Shown here in pieces: positions 48,065 to 54,506 of a DNA stretch of 54,506 nucleotides (the stretch's first letter is position 1; every line of letters starts with the position of its first letter). A model generated the notes under the pieces. The model was not told the DNA's origin and did no database searches. It saw only the letters and a list, made by a program, of their open reading frames with translations. The stretch is from Methanothrix sp. (GTDB taxonomy: Archaea; Halobacteriota; Methanosarcinia; Methanotrichales; Methanotrichaceae), in contig NZ_JASFYM010000014.1 of assembly GCF_030055635.1 (NCBI RefSeq), positions 1-54,506 of the forward strand, read 5' to 3'. Made by a program: the position numbers and the translations under genes.

Positions 48065-50425
48065 TCAGACCTTCCCTGAGGGCAGCGCGGCCGCAAGCTC
48101 TGTTCCGACCGGACCGAGATCCCTGAGCTCCTCGACGAACTCCTGTATTTTCCTCGCAAGTACATCCCCCTCGCTCGCCGCGCACCATGCCACCTTGAGC
48201 CGCCTCGGATCGATCCCGATCTCCCTGAGAAGACCCCTGAGTACCTCCACCCGCTGGAGGGCATGCAGGTTTCCGCTTACGTAATGGCACTCCCCTATGC
48301 GGCATCCTGCTACGAGAACGCCGTCAGCGCCGCGCCTGAACGCCTCGAGCACAAAGCTGGGGTCGACCCTGCCCGCGCACATCACTCTAATTATGCGGAT
48401 GTTCGTCGGATACTGTATCCTGGAGGTGCCTGCGAGATCCGCTCCGGCGTAGCTGCACCAGTTGCAGAGAAACCCAACTATGAATGGATACTCGCCCTTT
48501 ACAGCTGTGGCAGCCCTGATCTGGGCGAGGATCTGCTCATCCGAGAACAGACGCATCTCTATCGCATCAACAGGGCATGCTGCTGCACATGTCCCGCACC
48601 CCTTGCATCTCGCCTCATCGACGAAGGCTGTGTCCTTCACGCTTATCGCCCTGCTCGGGCATGTGTCGACGCAGAGCTTGCAGCCTATGCATTTCTCCCT
48701 GTCCACGAATGCGACTGTTGGATCCAGTTCGATCTCACCCTTGAAGAGCAGCTGCATCGCCTTCGATGCTGCAGCGCTCCCCTGGGCTATCGAGACCTGT
48801 ATCTCCTTCGGTCCGGATGCGCATCCTGCTATGAAAACACCATCTATGTGGGCCTCCACAGGCCGCATCTTCGGGTGGGCGATCTCGAAGAACCTGTCAG
48901 GCCTTCTCGATAATCCAAGGAGATTCCCCACGACCTCGGCATCCCTGTTCGCCTCGAGCCCGATGGAGAGCACAACGAGATCGTATCTTTTCATGAGGGT
49001 CTTTCCCAGAAGGGTGTCCTCGTAGTGGACGTAGAGACCATCGTCGCCCTCCTCCACAGAGGAGACACGCCCGCGGATGAAGTTTATGCCGAGCCTCTGC
49101 GCACGGAGGTAGAACTCCTCGTACCCCTCGCCCCCGGCCCTTATGTCTATGTAGTGTATCGCTACATCCGCATCAGGATATCTTTCCTTGATGAGCTGTG
49201 CGTTCTTCAGGGACGCCATGCAGCAGATCCTTGAGCAGTACGGGTTACCCACAGTATGGTCTCTTGATCCCACGCACTGGATGAATGCAATGGATCTCGC
49301 GATCTCCCCTGTGGAGGGTCTTACGATCTCTCCTCTTGTGGGGCCCGCCGCATTCAGCATCCTCTCTATCTGGAGAGTGGTCACGACATCCCTGTACCTT
49401 CCGAAGCCGTACTCCTCCTTCCTGGATGCATCGAACGGCTGCCATCCGGTGGCGACTATTATCGCGCCGACATCCAGCTTGAACTCCTCAGATTGCTGAT
49501 CGTACTTAACCGCGTCCGCAGGGCAGGCCTCTGCGCAGAGCCCGCAGCCTATGCATGCGTCTGTGTCTATGCATGCCACAAGAGGCACAGACTGCGGGAT
49601 CGCCATGTAAATCGCCTTTCTCTTCCCCAGACCAAAATCGTACTCGTTCGGAACCTCCACAGGGCACGCTCCAGAGCACTCATTTATGCAGCCCTTGCAC
49701 AGCGTCGGATCCACGTACCGCGGCTTTGTGACCCCTGTCACCCTGAAGTGGCCCACGGTCCCCTCGATCGCGAGTATCTCAGAGTATGTCATGAGCTTTA
49801 TCATGGGGTTTGCGTAGACCTCGGCCATCTTGGGCGCGAGGACGCAGATCGAGCAGTCGTTTGTCGGGAACACATCTGTGAGAAGAGCCATGTAGCCGCC
49901 GATGGTGGGCCTGCGCTCTACCAGGTACACCCTCAGGCCCGCATTCGCAAGATCGAGCGCGGCAGAGATCCCGGCGACGCCCCCGCCTATCACGAGCACG
50001 TCCCTGCTAACGGGCACGCTCTCCGTCTCGAGCGGGCGGAGCAGAGCTGCCTTGGCGACTGCCATCGCTATGAGATCCTTGGCCTTCTGGGTCGCCAGCG
50101 CCGGCGAGTCCATGTGGACCCAGGAGCACTGCTCCCTGATGTTCGCCATCTCAAGCATGTACTGGTTGAGTCCGGCCTCGGTTATGGTCCTGCGAAATGT
50201 GGGCTCGTGAAGCCGCGGGGAGCATGCTGCAACCACGACCGCATCGAGCTTGAGCTCTGCTATATCGCTCTTGATCGTGTTCTGGCCTGCATCAGAGCAT
50301 GTGAACTGTATGTCGCGGGCCACAACCACATTCGGGAGCGTCTCGGCAAAGCGCCTCAGCTCCTCGACATCGAGGGTAGCTGCTATGTTGAGCCCGCAGT
50401 GGCAGATGTAAACCCCAATGCGCAT
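48065..50425 (-). CDS. hdrA: HdrA fused to an MvhD-like domain
   Basis: A protein of about 786 residues. The N-terminal domain (ICHCGLNIAATLD) is followed by the FAD-binding Rossmann motif GGGVAGISAALDLANAG (near 147). An iron-sulfur insert has CKGCINECSGACP and CIGCGLCAEACP, and further ferredoxin motifs (CIGCKLCVDTCP, CKGCGTCAAACP) lie near 580-620. From about residue 643 the chain is an MvhD domain (FIVGFLCNWCSYAGADL, RIIRVMCAGRVDPSFVLEAF, AGCRIGECHY). HdrA is the bifurcating flavin subunit; the fused MvhD connects to a hydride- or F420-dependent partner. The start MRIGVYICHCG was preferred, with GAGAGG upstream. Confidence 0.93.
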   Translation of the reverse strand: MRIGVYICHCGLNIAATLDVEELRRFAETLPNVVVARDIQFTCSDAGQNTIKSDIAELKLDAVVVAACSPRLHEPTFRRTITEAGLNQYMLEMANIREQCSWVHMDSPALATQKAKDLIAMAVAKAALLRPLETESVPVSRDVLVIGGGVAGISAALDLANAGLRVYLVERRPTIGGYMALLTDVFPTNDCSICVLAPKMAEVYANPMIKLMTYSEILAIEGTVGHFRVTGVTKPRYVDPTLCKGCINECSGACPVEVPNEYDFGLGKRKAIYMAIPQSVPLVACIDTDACIGCGLCAEACPADAVKYDQQSEEFKLDVGAIIVATGWQPFDASRKEEYGFGRYRDVVTTLQIERMLNAAGPTRGEIVRPSTGEIARSIAFIQCVGSRDHTVGNPYCSRICCMASLKNAQLIKERYPDADVAIHYIDIRAGGEGYEEFYLRAQRLGINFIRGRVSSVEEGDDGLYVHYEDTLLGKTLMKRYDLVVLSIGLEANRDAEVVGNLLGLSRRPDRFFEIAHPKMRPVEAHIDGVFIAGCASGPKEIQVSIAQGSAAASKAMQLLFKGEIELDPTVAFVDREKCIGCKLCVDTCPSRAISVKDTAFVDEARCKGCGTCAAACPVDAIEMRLFSDEQILAQIRAATAVKGEYPFIVGFLCNWCSYAGADLAGTSRIQYPTNIRIIRVMCAGRVDPSFVLEAFRRGADGVLVAGCRIGECHYVSGNLHALQRVEVLRGLLREIGIDPRRLKVAWCAASEGDVLARKIQEFVEELRDLGPVGTELAAALPSGKV

Positions 50426-50571
50426 CGGCCTCTCAGATGGACCCATCCATCACTGAGTTCACCTTATCAAACATATAGCTGGCGGTGCAGGGTGAATTCA
50501 ACTTCATGGAGAGCAGCAGGGCGCAAACTCAGGAGTTCAGGCCGGAGAGGTCATTCAGCGGTACACTAACC

Positions 50572-51072
50572 TCACATCCTGTGAGAAGATTGAGCGTACT
50601 CGCTGAGCTTCGAGTGCATGAACTCGCCTGTTATCACAGTCCCCCTGCAGGTTCCGAGATTTATTGCGATCAGCATCCCCACAACTGCGCCATCCTGGAA
50701 TACAGGGGTGCCGCTGTCTCCAGGACCCGGGAGGTTTCCGGGCTGGAGCACGACATATGCTATGCTCCAGGAGGCATCGGTTATCCTGCAGCCCATGCGC
50801 CTGGCGCTGTTGATGAGCTCTGCGTCCCCCAGCCTGGGCCTGGCGAACCTTGTGGGCTCGCATGGCCCGAGAACCAGAAAGAATGCGATGTCCGCATCGC
50901 TGCAGTAATGAATGACCCTGGCGCGGTGAGGGCCTATCCTGAGCATGTCTGTCCCGGAGTATCGAAATACGTGGGCCGGTGCCACCCCCAGGTAACCCCC
51001 TCTGTAGGGGTAGAATGCCGAAACCACCCCGCCGGATCTGCCGGATATGAACTGATCGCCGGCCCTGAGCAT
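50572..51072 (-). CDS. Trypsin-fold serine protease without signal peptide
   Basis: A protein of about 166 residues. The chymotrypsin-fold catalytic set is recognisable in order: APAHVF (His34), SDADIAFF (Asp61) and PGPGDSGTPVF (Ser120, oxyanion loop GDSG). The length is close to a minimal single beta-barrel pair. No signal peptide or membrane helix is visible, so it would act inside the cell unless exported otherwise. It sits about 145 bases upstream of hdrA on the same strand. The substrate is unknown. Confidence 0.8.
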   Translation of the reverse strand: MLRAGDQFISGRSGGVVSAFYPYRGGYLGVAPAHVFRYSGTDMLRIGPHRARVIHYCSDADIAFFLVLGPCEPTRFARPRLGDAELINSARRMGCRITDASWSIAYVVLQPGNLPGPGDSGTPVFQDGAVVGMLIAINLGTCRGTVITGEFMHSKLSEYAQSSHRM

Positions 51073-51242
51073 GATCAAGACCCTCTTGTTGTTCCTCAGA
51101 TCTGCGGTCTCAAAGATTTATTGCCCCTGAGCTGGTGCAGATGGACCATGTGAACCTGCAGGATTCACGATCCCATGTACCGGGAGCAGGTGACATGGGC
51201 TGCGCTCTCCACAGATTCTGTCACCAGTCCCATCACTGGAAC

Positions 51243-51542
51243 CTACCTGTATCTCATTCTCGAGATGTGGCCGCATCGCATGCATCTTATCACAAGAATG
51301 CCATCTCGCAGCCTGACCATTCTCTGCGCGGGCGACAGAAAACCCCTGCAGCTCTTGCAGAACATGCGCTTCATCTCTTTTGTTGGCCTCACCCTGAGAC
51401 GCATCCCGATTCTCAGAGCCAGCTCGACGTACCTGTCGCTCCTCTCCGGATGAGTCTCTGCATTGACCCTGGCCAGCTCGAAGAGCCTCTCCATGCGCTG
51501 CCGTGCGATATCCTTCAGTAGATGAGCCTGCCGCCTCTTCAC
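51243..51542 (-). CDS. rnp4: RNase P protein subunit Rpp21 (RNP4)
   Basis: A 99-residue zinc-ribbon protein of the archaeal RNase P holoenzyme. The N-terminal helices (LLKDIARQRMERLFELAR) precede two CxxC pairs, Cys62/Cys65 (FCKSCRGFL) and Cys87/Cys90 (RCMRCGHISRMRYR). It partners with Rpp29 in the family. Its presence shows that the organism has protein components of the RNA-based enzyme in addition to the HARP homologue at 14377-15084. Confidence 0.92.
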   Translation of the reverse strand: MKRRQAHLLKDIARQRMERLFELARVNAETHPERSDRYVELALRIGMRLRVRPTKEMKRMFCKSCRGFLSPAQRMVRLRDGILVIRCMRCGHISRMRYR

Positions 51543-51563
51543 ATCCGACCAGGGGGATGATTT

Positions 51564-51573
51564 GATATAAAAG
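51564..51573 (+). promoter_or_regulatory. TATA box for the 82-residue protein
   Basis: GATATAAAAG lies 21-30 bases before the ATG at 51594, so the start site is probably close to the start codon. It also lies just upstream of the divergent rnp4. Confidence 0.5.
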
Positions 51574-51593
51574 CTATTTCCAGTGAGATCTGG

Positions 51594-51842
51594 ATGAAGA
51601 GAGTCAACGTGTGGATAGAGCCTGAGATGCTGGAGTACATAAAATCCAAAAAGACAGATCTTCGGATAGCAACGACCTGCGAGGGTCCTCTGATCTTCTC
51701 CATCAAGACGAGCCCTCCGAAGGAGACAGATTTCTACATGGAGGTCGAGGGGAAGAAGATATACATCTCAGCGGTTCAGGCACCACTGATAAAATCAATA
51801 AACAGGAGGATGCTGCCCCGCTGCGCTCTTGAGAGGAGATAG
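51594..51842 (+). CDS. Small basic protein of unknown function, 82 residues
   Basis: The chain (MKRVNVWIEPEMLEYIKSKK, then TTCEGPLIFSIKTSPPKETD, then VEGKKIYISAVQA) has the look of a small alpha/beta domain with many charged residues. It is divergent from rnp4. No family was recognised. A TATA box sits just upstream, and the composition matches neighbouring genes, so it is likely real. Confidence 0.7.
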   Translation: MKRVNVWIEPEMLEYIKSKKTDLRIATTCEGPLIFSIKTSPPKETDFYMEVEGKKIYISAVQAPLIKSINRRMLPRCALERR

Positions 51843-51870
51843 TCCAGGTATGCGTGATCCACGGAGAGGA

Positions 51871-52404
51871 TCACCGGCTCTCAAGCCATCTCTTCAGCGC
51901 TTTCATGGATCTCCCCCTGTGAGAGATCATGTTCTTCTCCTCGAGGTCCATCTCAGCAAGAGTCCTGCCATCGACCTCGAATATCGGATCGTAGCCGAAC
52001 CCACCGGCGCCACGGGCCTCGAAACCTATCCCCCCGTGGAGCTCTCCTTTAAACAGAACCGGCTCCATTCCCGGCGCTGAGTATCCCACGACAGATTTGA
52101 AGAACGCGGCGCGATTCTCAATCCCATCCATGAGCCTGAGTATGCCGCTGTTACCTATCGTCCTCTGGACGTAAGCGGAATAGACCCCGGGAAACCCATT
52201 CAGAGCCTCTATAAAGAGTCCGGCATCCTCTATGATGAACGGTGAGTCCAGCCTGGACGACAGCTCCTTCAACCCAAAAAGCACAACCTCCTCCAGCGTA
52301 TCAGCCTGGATCTCAGTATAACCCAGATCGGCCTGAACAATGTCCCCCAGTATCCTCTGCGCCTCAACGAACTTTCCTCTGTTGCTTGTAATAAATAAAA
52401 TCAT
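51871..52404 (-). CDS. Non-canonical purine NTP pyrophosphatase (RdgB/HAM1 family)
   Basis: A protein of about 177 residues that hydrolyses XTP/dITP to remove deaminated purines from the nucleotide pool. Motifs: [12 protein letters not shown] (N-terminal Ser-Asn and Lys), [13 protein letters not shown] (general base/metal Asp), [20 protein letters not shown] and [12 protein letters not shown]. The start [11 protein letters not shown] (52404) was chosen over a Met five codons earlier. It is divergent from the tlyA-like gene. Confidence 0.94.
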   Translation of the reverse strand: MILFITSNRGKFVEAQRILGDIVQADLGYTEIQADTLEEVVLFGLKELSSRLDSPFIIEDAGLFIEALNGFPGVYSAYVQRTIGNSGILRLMDGIENRAAFFKSVVGYSAPGMEPVLFKGELHGGIGFEARGAGGFGYDPIFEVDGRTLAEMDLEEKNMISHRGRSMKALKRWLESR

Positions 52405-52456
52405 GATACCATGCACCATCCATCAGTATTTTATCTAACAGGTGGAGGCAATGATG

Positions 52457-53170
52457 ATGCGGCTCGATATCTACCTTGTGGAGATCGCAGGCTCCAGATC
52501 AAAGGCTGTGCACCTGATCAAGAGCGGAAAGGTCATGGTGAATGGTGTTATTTGCAGGAAGCAATCCTACAGGGTGAAGCCTGCTGACAGAATCGAGATC
52601 GTGGAGGGCTTCAGGTATGTCAGCAGGGGAGGCTACAAGATAGAGGCCATCTTCCAGGAAAGATTGGATGAGCTGATAGACCTGAGCGTCCTGGATGTGG
52701 GATGCTCTGCGGGCGGATTCTCAGACTTCTTCCTTCAGCATGGCGCGGCCAGGGTTGTGGGGATCGATATCGCAGAGGAGTGCGTGGACCCCACAATACT
52801 CAGCGATCCCAGGTTCAGGTTCATTGGCGGGGTCGATGCGGGATCTTCCGAGGAGCTTTTAAGGCATCTGGATGGCGAGAAGTTCGACCTGATCTCGGTG
52901 GATGTGAGCAATGTCTCTCTGAGAGAGGTCCTGCCGAACCTGAGGGGGTTTCTGAGGAGCAAAGGAAGAATAGTGGCGCTCTTCAAGCCGCCGTATGAGA
53001 TCGATGGCGGCCACAGAGAGGAGGATGTTGAGATGGCGAGGAACAGCTTCGAGAGGTGGCTCGAGCCGGATTTCGAGGTGATTCATGCATGCCCCTCACC
53101 AATTCGTGGAGGACCGAAGAACAGGGGCACGATCGAGTACCTGTATCTGCTGAGGCCCAGGCAGGGATGA
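52457..53170 (+). CDS. S4-domain plus FtsJ-type methyltransferase (TlyA-like)
   Basis: A protein of about 237 residues. An S4 RNA-binding domain (MRLDIYLVE, then SRSKAVHLIKSGKVMVNGV) is joined to a SAM-dependent methyltransferase of the FtsJ/RrmJ fold: LDVGCSAGGFSDFFLQHGA is the SAM loop, FDLISVDVSNVS the Asp motif, and IVALFKPPYEI the catalytic Lys. The family 2'-O-methylates ribosomal RNA in bacteria; archaeal activity is not established. Three in-frame ATGs (52451, 52454, 52457) follow GGAGG at 52444-52448; the third gives normal spacing and the family start. Confidence 0.9.
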   Translation: MRLDIYLVEIAGSRSKAVHLIKSGKVMVNGVICRKQSYRVKPADRIEIVEGFRYVSRGGYKIEAIFQERLDELIDLSVLDVGCSAGGFSDFFLQHGAARVVGIDIAEECVDPTILSDPRFRFIGGVDAGSSEELLRHLDGEKFDLISVDVSNVSLREVLPNLRGFLRSKGRIVALFKPPYEIDGGHREEDVEMARNSFERWLEPDFEVIHACPSPIRGGPKNRGTIEYLYLLRPRQG

Positions 53171-53235
53171 GGAACATGATGGAGCTGGAGATCGATCGTT
53201 GATGCTGGTTGTGAAACCGTATGGATCGCCTCCGC

Positions 53236-53325
53236 GAATTATCGGAAGGCTGAATTGAGCCGGATTTTCGGCATCGTTGAAGCTTCTTTTTGTCATTCTC
53301 ACCAATCCGCAAATTCACTGGATGA
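53236..53325 (+). repeat. Dispersed repeat family D, copy 2
   Basis: The counterpart of 35725-35815 on the other strand, sharing about 75 of 90 bases by eye. It lies in the 286-base spacer between the TlyA-like gene and the second K+ channel (convergent). Confidence 0.7.
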
Positions 53326-53456
53326 GCCACCCTATCATTGATATCAGCATGCAGGCATAAACAGCATTTGATCCTGGAGATTGGAGCTCTCAGCGTCGGG
53401 CACAGACTCCTGAGAGACCTCCTCCAATCCGGCTCATGACCTCCATCCAGATGCTC

Positions 53457-54332
53457 TCACGCTTGAGCATCTTCTTCGCATGCTGCTACAGCCGACCCAT
53501 CCTCAAGAGGGCTGCCGCATATCCTGCAGTATCTCGCATCCTCCTCGTGCCACTCCTGACCGCATCCACTGCAGGTATACCTCTTTCGCGGGGCTGAGAT
53601 CCACTCTCTGAAGATCCTGCTCACCTGTATGGGTATCAGAATTATGCCCGATATGATCATCATCAGCGTGACGAGACGACCTGCTCCTGATACAGGGACG
53701 ATATCGCCAAAGCCGACGGTCGCGACTGCAACCACTGTGAAGTAGAACGCATCGCCGAAGTTGTTGACATCGGGATTCAAAGGGCTCTCGGCAAAGTAGA
53801 AGAGACCGGAGTATATAAAAAATATTATTATTACAATGAAGACAAGCCTTGCGACGTTCAGCATCCTCAGGCTGATTATTCCAAATAGCAGATGGTCCTC
53901 GGCTATGAACCTGAGGAACCTGAATATCCTGAAGACTGCCATGATTCTTATGGTCTGGATGAAGCGCAGATCCACGTAAAAACCGGAGAGCGGAAGCACC
54001 AGCAGTATGAGAGTCGGCATTATGGCTACGAGGTCTATAATGCTGTAGGCGTCCTTAACGTAACTCCAGCGATCTGGTGCACCATAGAACCTGAGAAGGT
54101 ACTCGATCACGAATATGAATATGATCGCAACCTCAAGCCTCCAGAGCGTCGATGATATATGTGGCGGCAGCGGATACGTCTCGATGACAAAGAGCGCCAC
54201 AACCAGTATGTTCAGTGTGATGATGGCTATGTCTATGGCCCTGCCCAGAGGCGTCTGGAAGTCTATCATGTAGAACTGTATCGTCTCCCTGAGGCTCCTG
54301 GTGCCTGCGCACCTATCCTGCTTTTCTGACAT
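53457..54332 (-). CDS. Voltage-gated potassium channel with C-terminal zinc ribbon
   Basis: A 291-residue six-helix channel: S1 to S3 (about 30-115), S4 with Arg repeats (RFIQTIRIMAVFRIFRFLRF, 123-142), and pore loop with selectivity filter TVGFGD (205-210). The last part is a complete zinc ribbon, CSGCGQEW and then YCRICGSPLED (Cys254, 257, 269, 272). The start at 54332 (MSEKQDRCAG) was chosen. The longer frame to 54392 runs through the TnpB-end hairpin and is probably not translated. It is a distant paralogue of the channel at 27406. Confidence 0.9.
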   Translation of the reverse strand: MSEKQDRCAGTRSLRETIQFYMIDFQTPLGRAIDIAIITLNILVVALFVIETYPLPPHISSTLWRLEVAIIFIFVIEYLLRFYGAPDRWSYVKDAYSIIDLVAIMPTLILLVLPLSGFYVDLRFIQTIRIMAVFRIFRFLRFIAEDHLLFGIISLRMLNVARLVFIVIIIFFIYSGLFYFAESPLNPDVNNFGDAFYFTVVAVATVGFGDIVPVSGAGRLVTLMMIISGIILIPIQVSRIFREWISAPRKRYTCSGCGQEWHEEDARYCRICGSPLEDGSAVAACEEDAQA

Positions 54333-54337
54333 GCAGG

Positions 54338-54374
54338 TGACTTCCTCTCCGGCCTGAAGGCCGGAGCTTCCTGT
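54338..54374 (-). repeat. Hairpin at the end of the TnpB element
   Basis: CTCCGGCC-TGAA-GGCCGGAG (54347-54366) is a perfect 8-bp stem flanked by TGACTTCCT and CTTCCTG. It begins about fifteen bases after the tnpB stop, where IS200/IS605-type elements carry a right-end hairpin and where the 3' end of the guide-like RNA is located in other TnpB systems. Solo copies are at 13213 and 32317. Confidence 0.7.
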
Positions 54375-54388
54375 CTCACTGATCTGTT

Positions 54389-54505
54389 TCATCCAGCATC
54401 TCCACAGGCTCTGCCCCTCAGTCCGAGGGTGAGAATGTTTAATGCCGCGTTGAGATCCCGATCAAGCCTGAGCCCGCATCGCGGGCACTCGTGGACTCGA
54501 TCCTT
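54389..54505 (-). CDS. tnpB: TnpB (IS200/IS605 OrfB) C-terminus, runs off the window
   Basis: The last 38 codons read KDRVHECPRCGLRLDRDLNA, then ALNILTLGLRGR, then ACGDAG and a stop. This is the second half of the TnpB zinc finger (CPRCG) followed by the conserved DRDLNAALNI segment that contains the last RuvC Asp. The rest of the gene is outside the window. TnpB is an RNA-guided nuclease in other organisms. The partner TnpA, if any, is not visible. Confidence 0.88.
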   Translation of the reverse strand, partial: KDRVHECPRCGLRLDRDLNAALNILTLGLRGRACGDAG

Positions 54506-54506
54506 C

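Noticed and set aside
49493-50569. Forward open frame of 358 codons opposite hdrA
   Set aside because: It is the antisense of a well-supported HdrA; its length comes from the GC-rich codon pattern of the real gene.
53457-54392. Longer start for the second K+ channel (20 extra residues)
   Set aside because: The extra codons run through the TnpB-end hairpin and overlap the tnpB stop; the start at 54332 has normal context.
1-54506. CRISPR array
   Set aside because: No series of regularly spaced direct repeats was seen; the repeats found are dispersed and degenerate.

Overview
The window comes from a methanogenic archaeon, most likely a Methanothrix/Methanosaeta-like member of the Methanotrichaceae. 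Three things support this. The information-processing genes are archaeal: RNase P subunit Rpp21, RadB, HerA, aIF6, PDCD5, L39e, L31e, S19e, L18a and prefoldin alpha. The methanogenesis genes are present: soluble HdrA, HdrB and HdrC, a polyferredoxin and a methanopterin synthesis enzyme. The promoters are TATA-type, and several genes look leaderless. Base composition is moderately GC-rich. The genus is an inference; nothing here is diagnostic by itself.

Layout. 1-300: a dispersed repeat and a 5'-truncated tRNA-Leu(GAG). 0.7-5.4 kb: pheA-hmgA (reverse), divergent from a chorismate lyase-RFAP synthase fusion and an M42 aminopeptidase. 5.6-14 kb: hisS, two DUF131 membrane proteins, ileS, a bifunctional-nuclease-domain protein, RNase Z, RadB, UPF0212 and an amphi-Trp protein. 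14.4-24 kb: a HARP-type protein-only RNase P homologue, a tail-anchored TPR protein, a UbiD-family decarboxylase, metallo-beta-lactamase-fold proteins, small zinc and secreted proteins, and a dUTPase-like protein. 24-36.3 kb is an accessory stretch: a Tyr/Trp-rich secreted protein, broken transposases, nadA, a voltage-gated K+ channel, a peptide/nickel-type ABC transporter without a binding protein, a winged-HTH protein, HerA, a secreted protein with three internal repeats, and most of the degenerate repeats. 36.7-40.9 kb: thrC overlapping a MetE-like core methyltransferase, then a SWIM zinc-finger protein. 41-45.2 kb: the ribosome/translation/SRP cluster, all reverse (rps19e, pdcd5, PP-loop ATPase, rpl39e, rpl31e, eif6, rpl18a, pfdA, ftsY). 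45.4-51.5 kb: hdrA(mvhD)-polyferredoxin-hdrC-hdrB, preceded by a trypsin-fold protease and Rpp21. 51.6-54.5 kb: a small unknown protein, RdgB-type pyrophosphatase, TlyA-type methylase, a second K+ channel, and the C-terminus of a TnpB running off the window.

How the genes connect. The Hdr operon looks like an electron-bifurcating or electron-confurcating unit in which MvhD is fused to HdrA and an eight-cluster polyferredoxin is included. The chorismate lyase-RFAP synthase fusion joins two consecutive steps that lead to methanopterin. HMG-CoA reductase (class II) and the UbiD protein may both serve the archaeal mevalonate pathway. RNase Z, Rpp21 and HARP all concern tRNA end maturation. thrC and the MetE-like gene sit on branches of homoserine metabolism.

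The most unusual non-coding signal is a set of at least five families of short degenerate dispersed repeats between 0 and 54 kb. One family has hairpin-rich solo copies at 13.2 kb and 32.3 kb that match the hairpin next to the TnpB at the right edge. All assignments come from reading the sequence; no database search was run.
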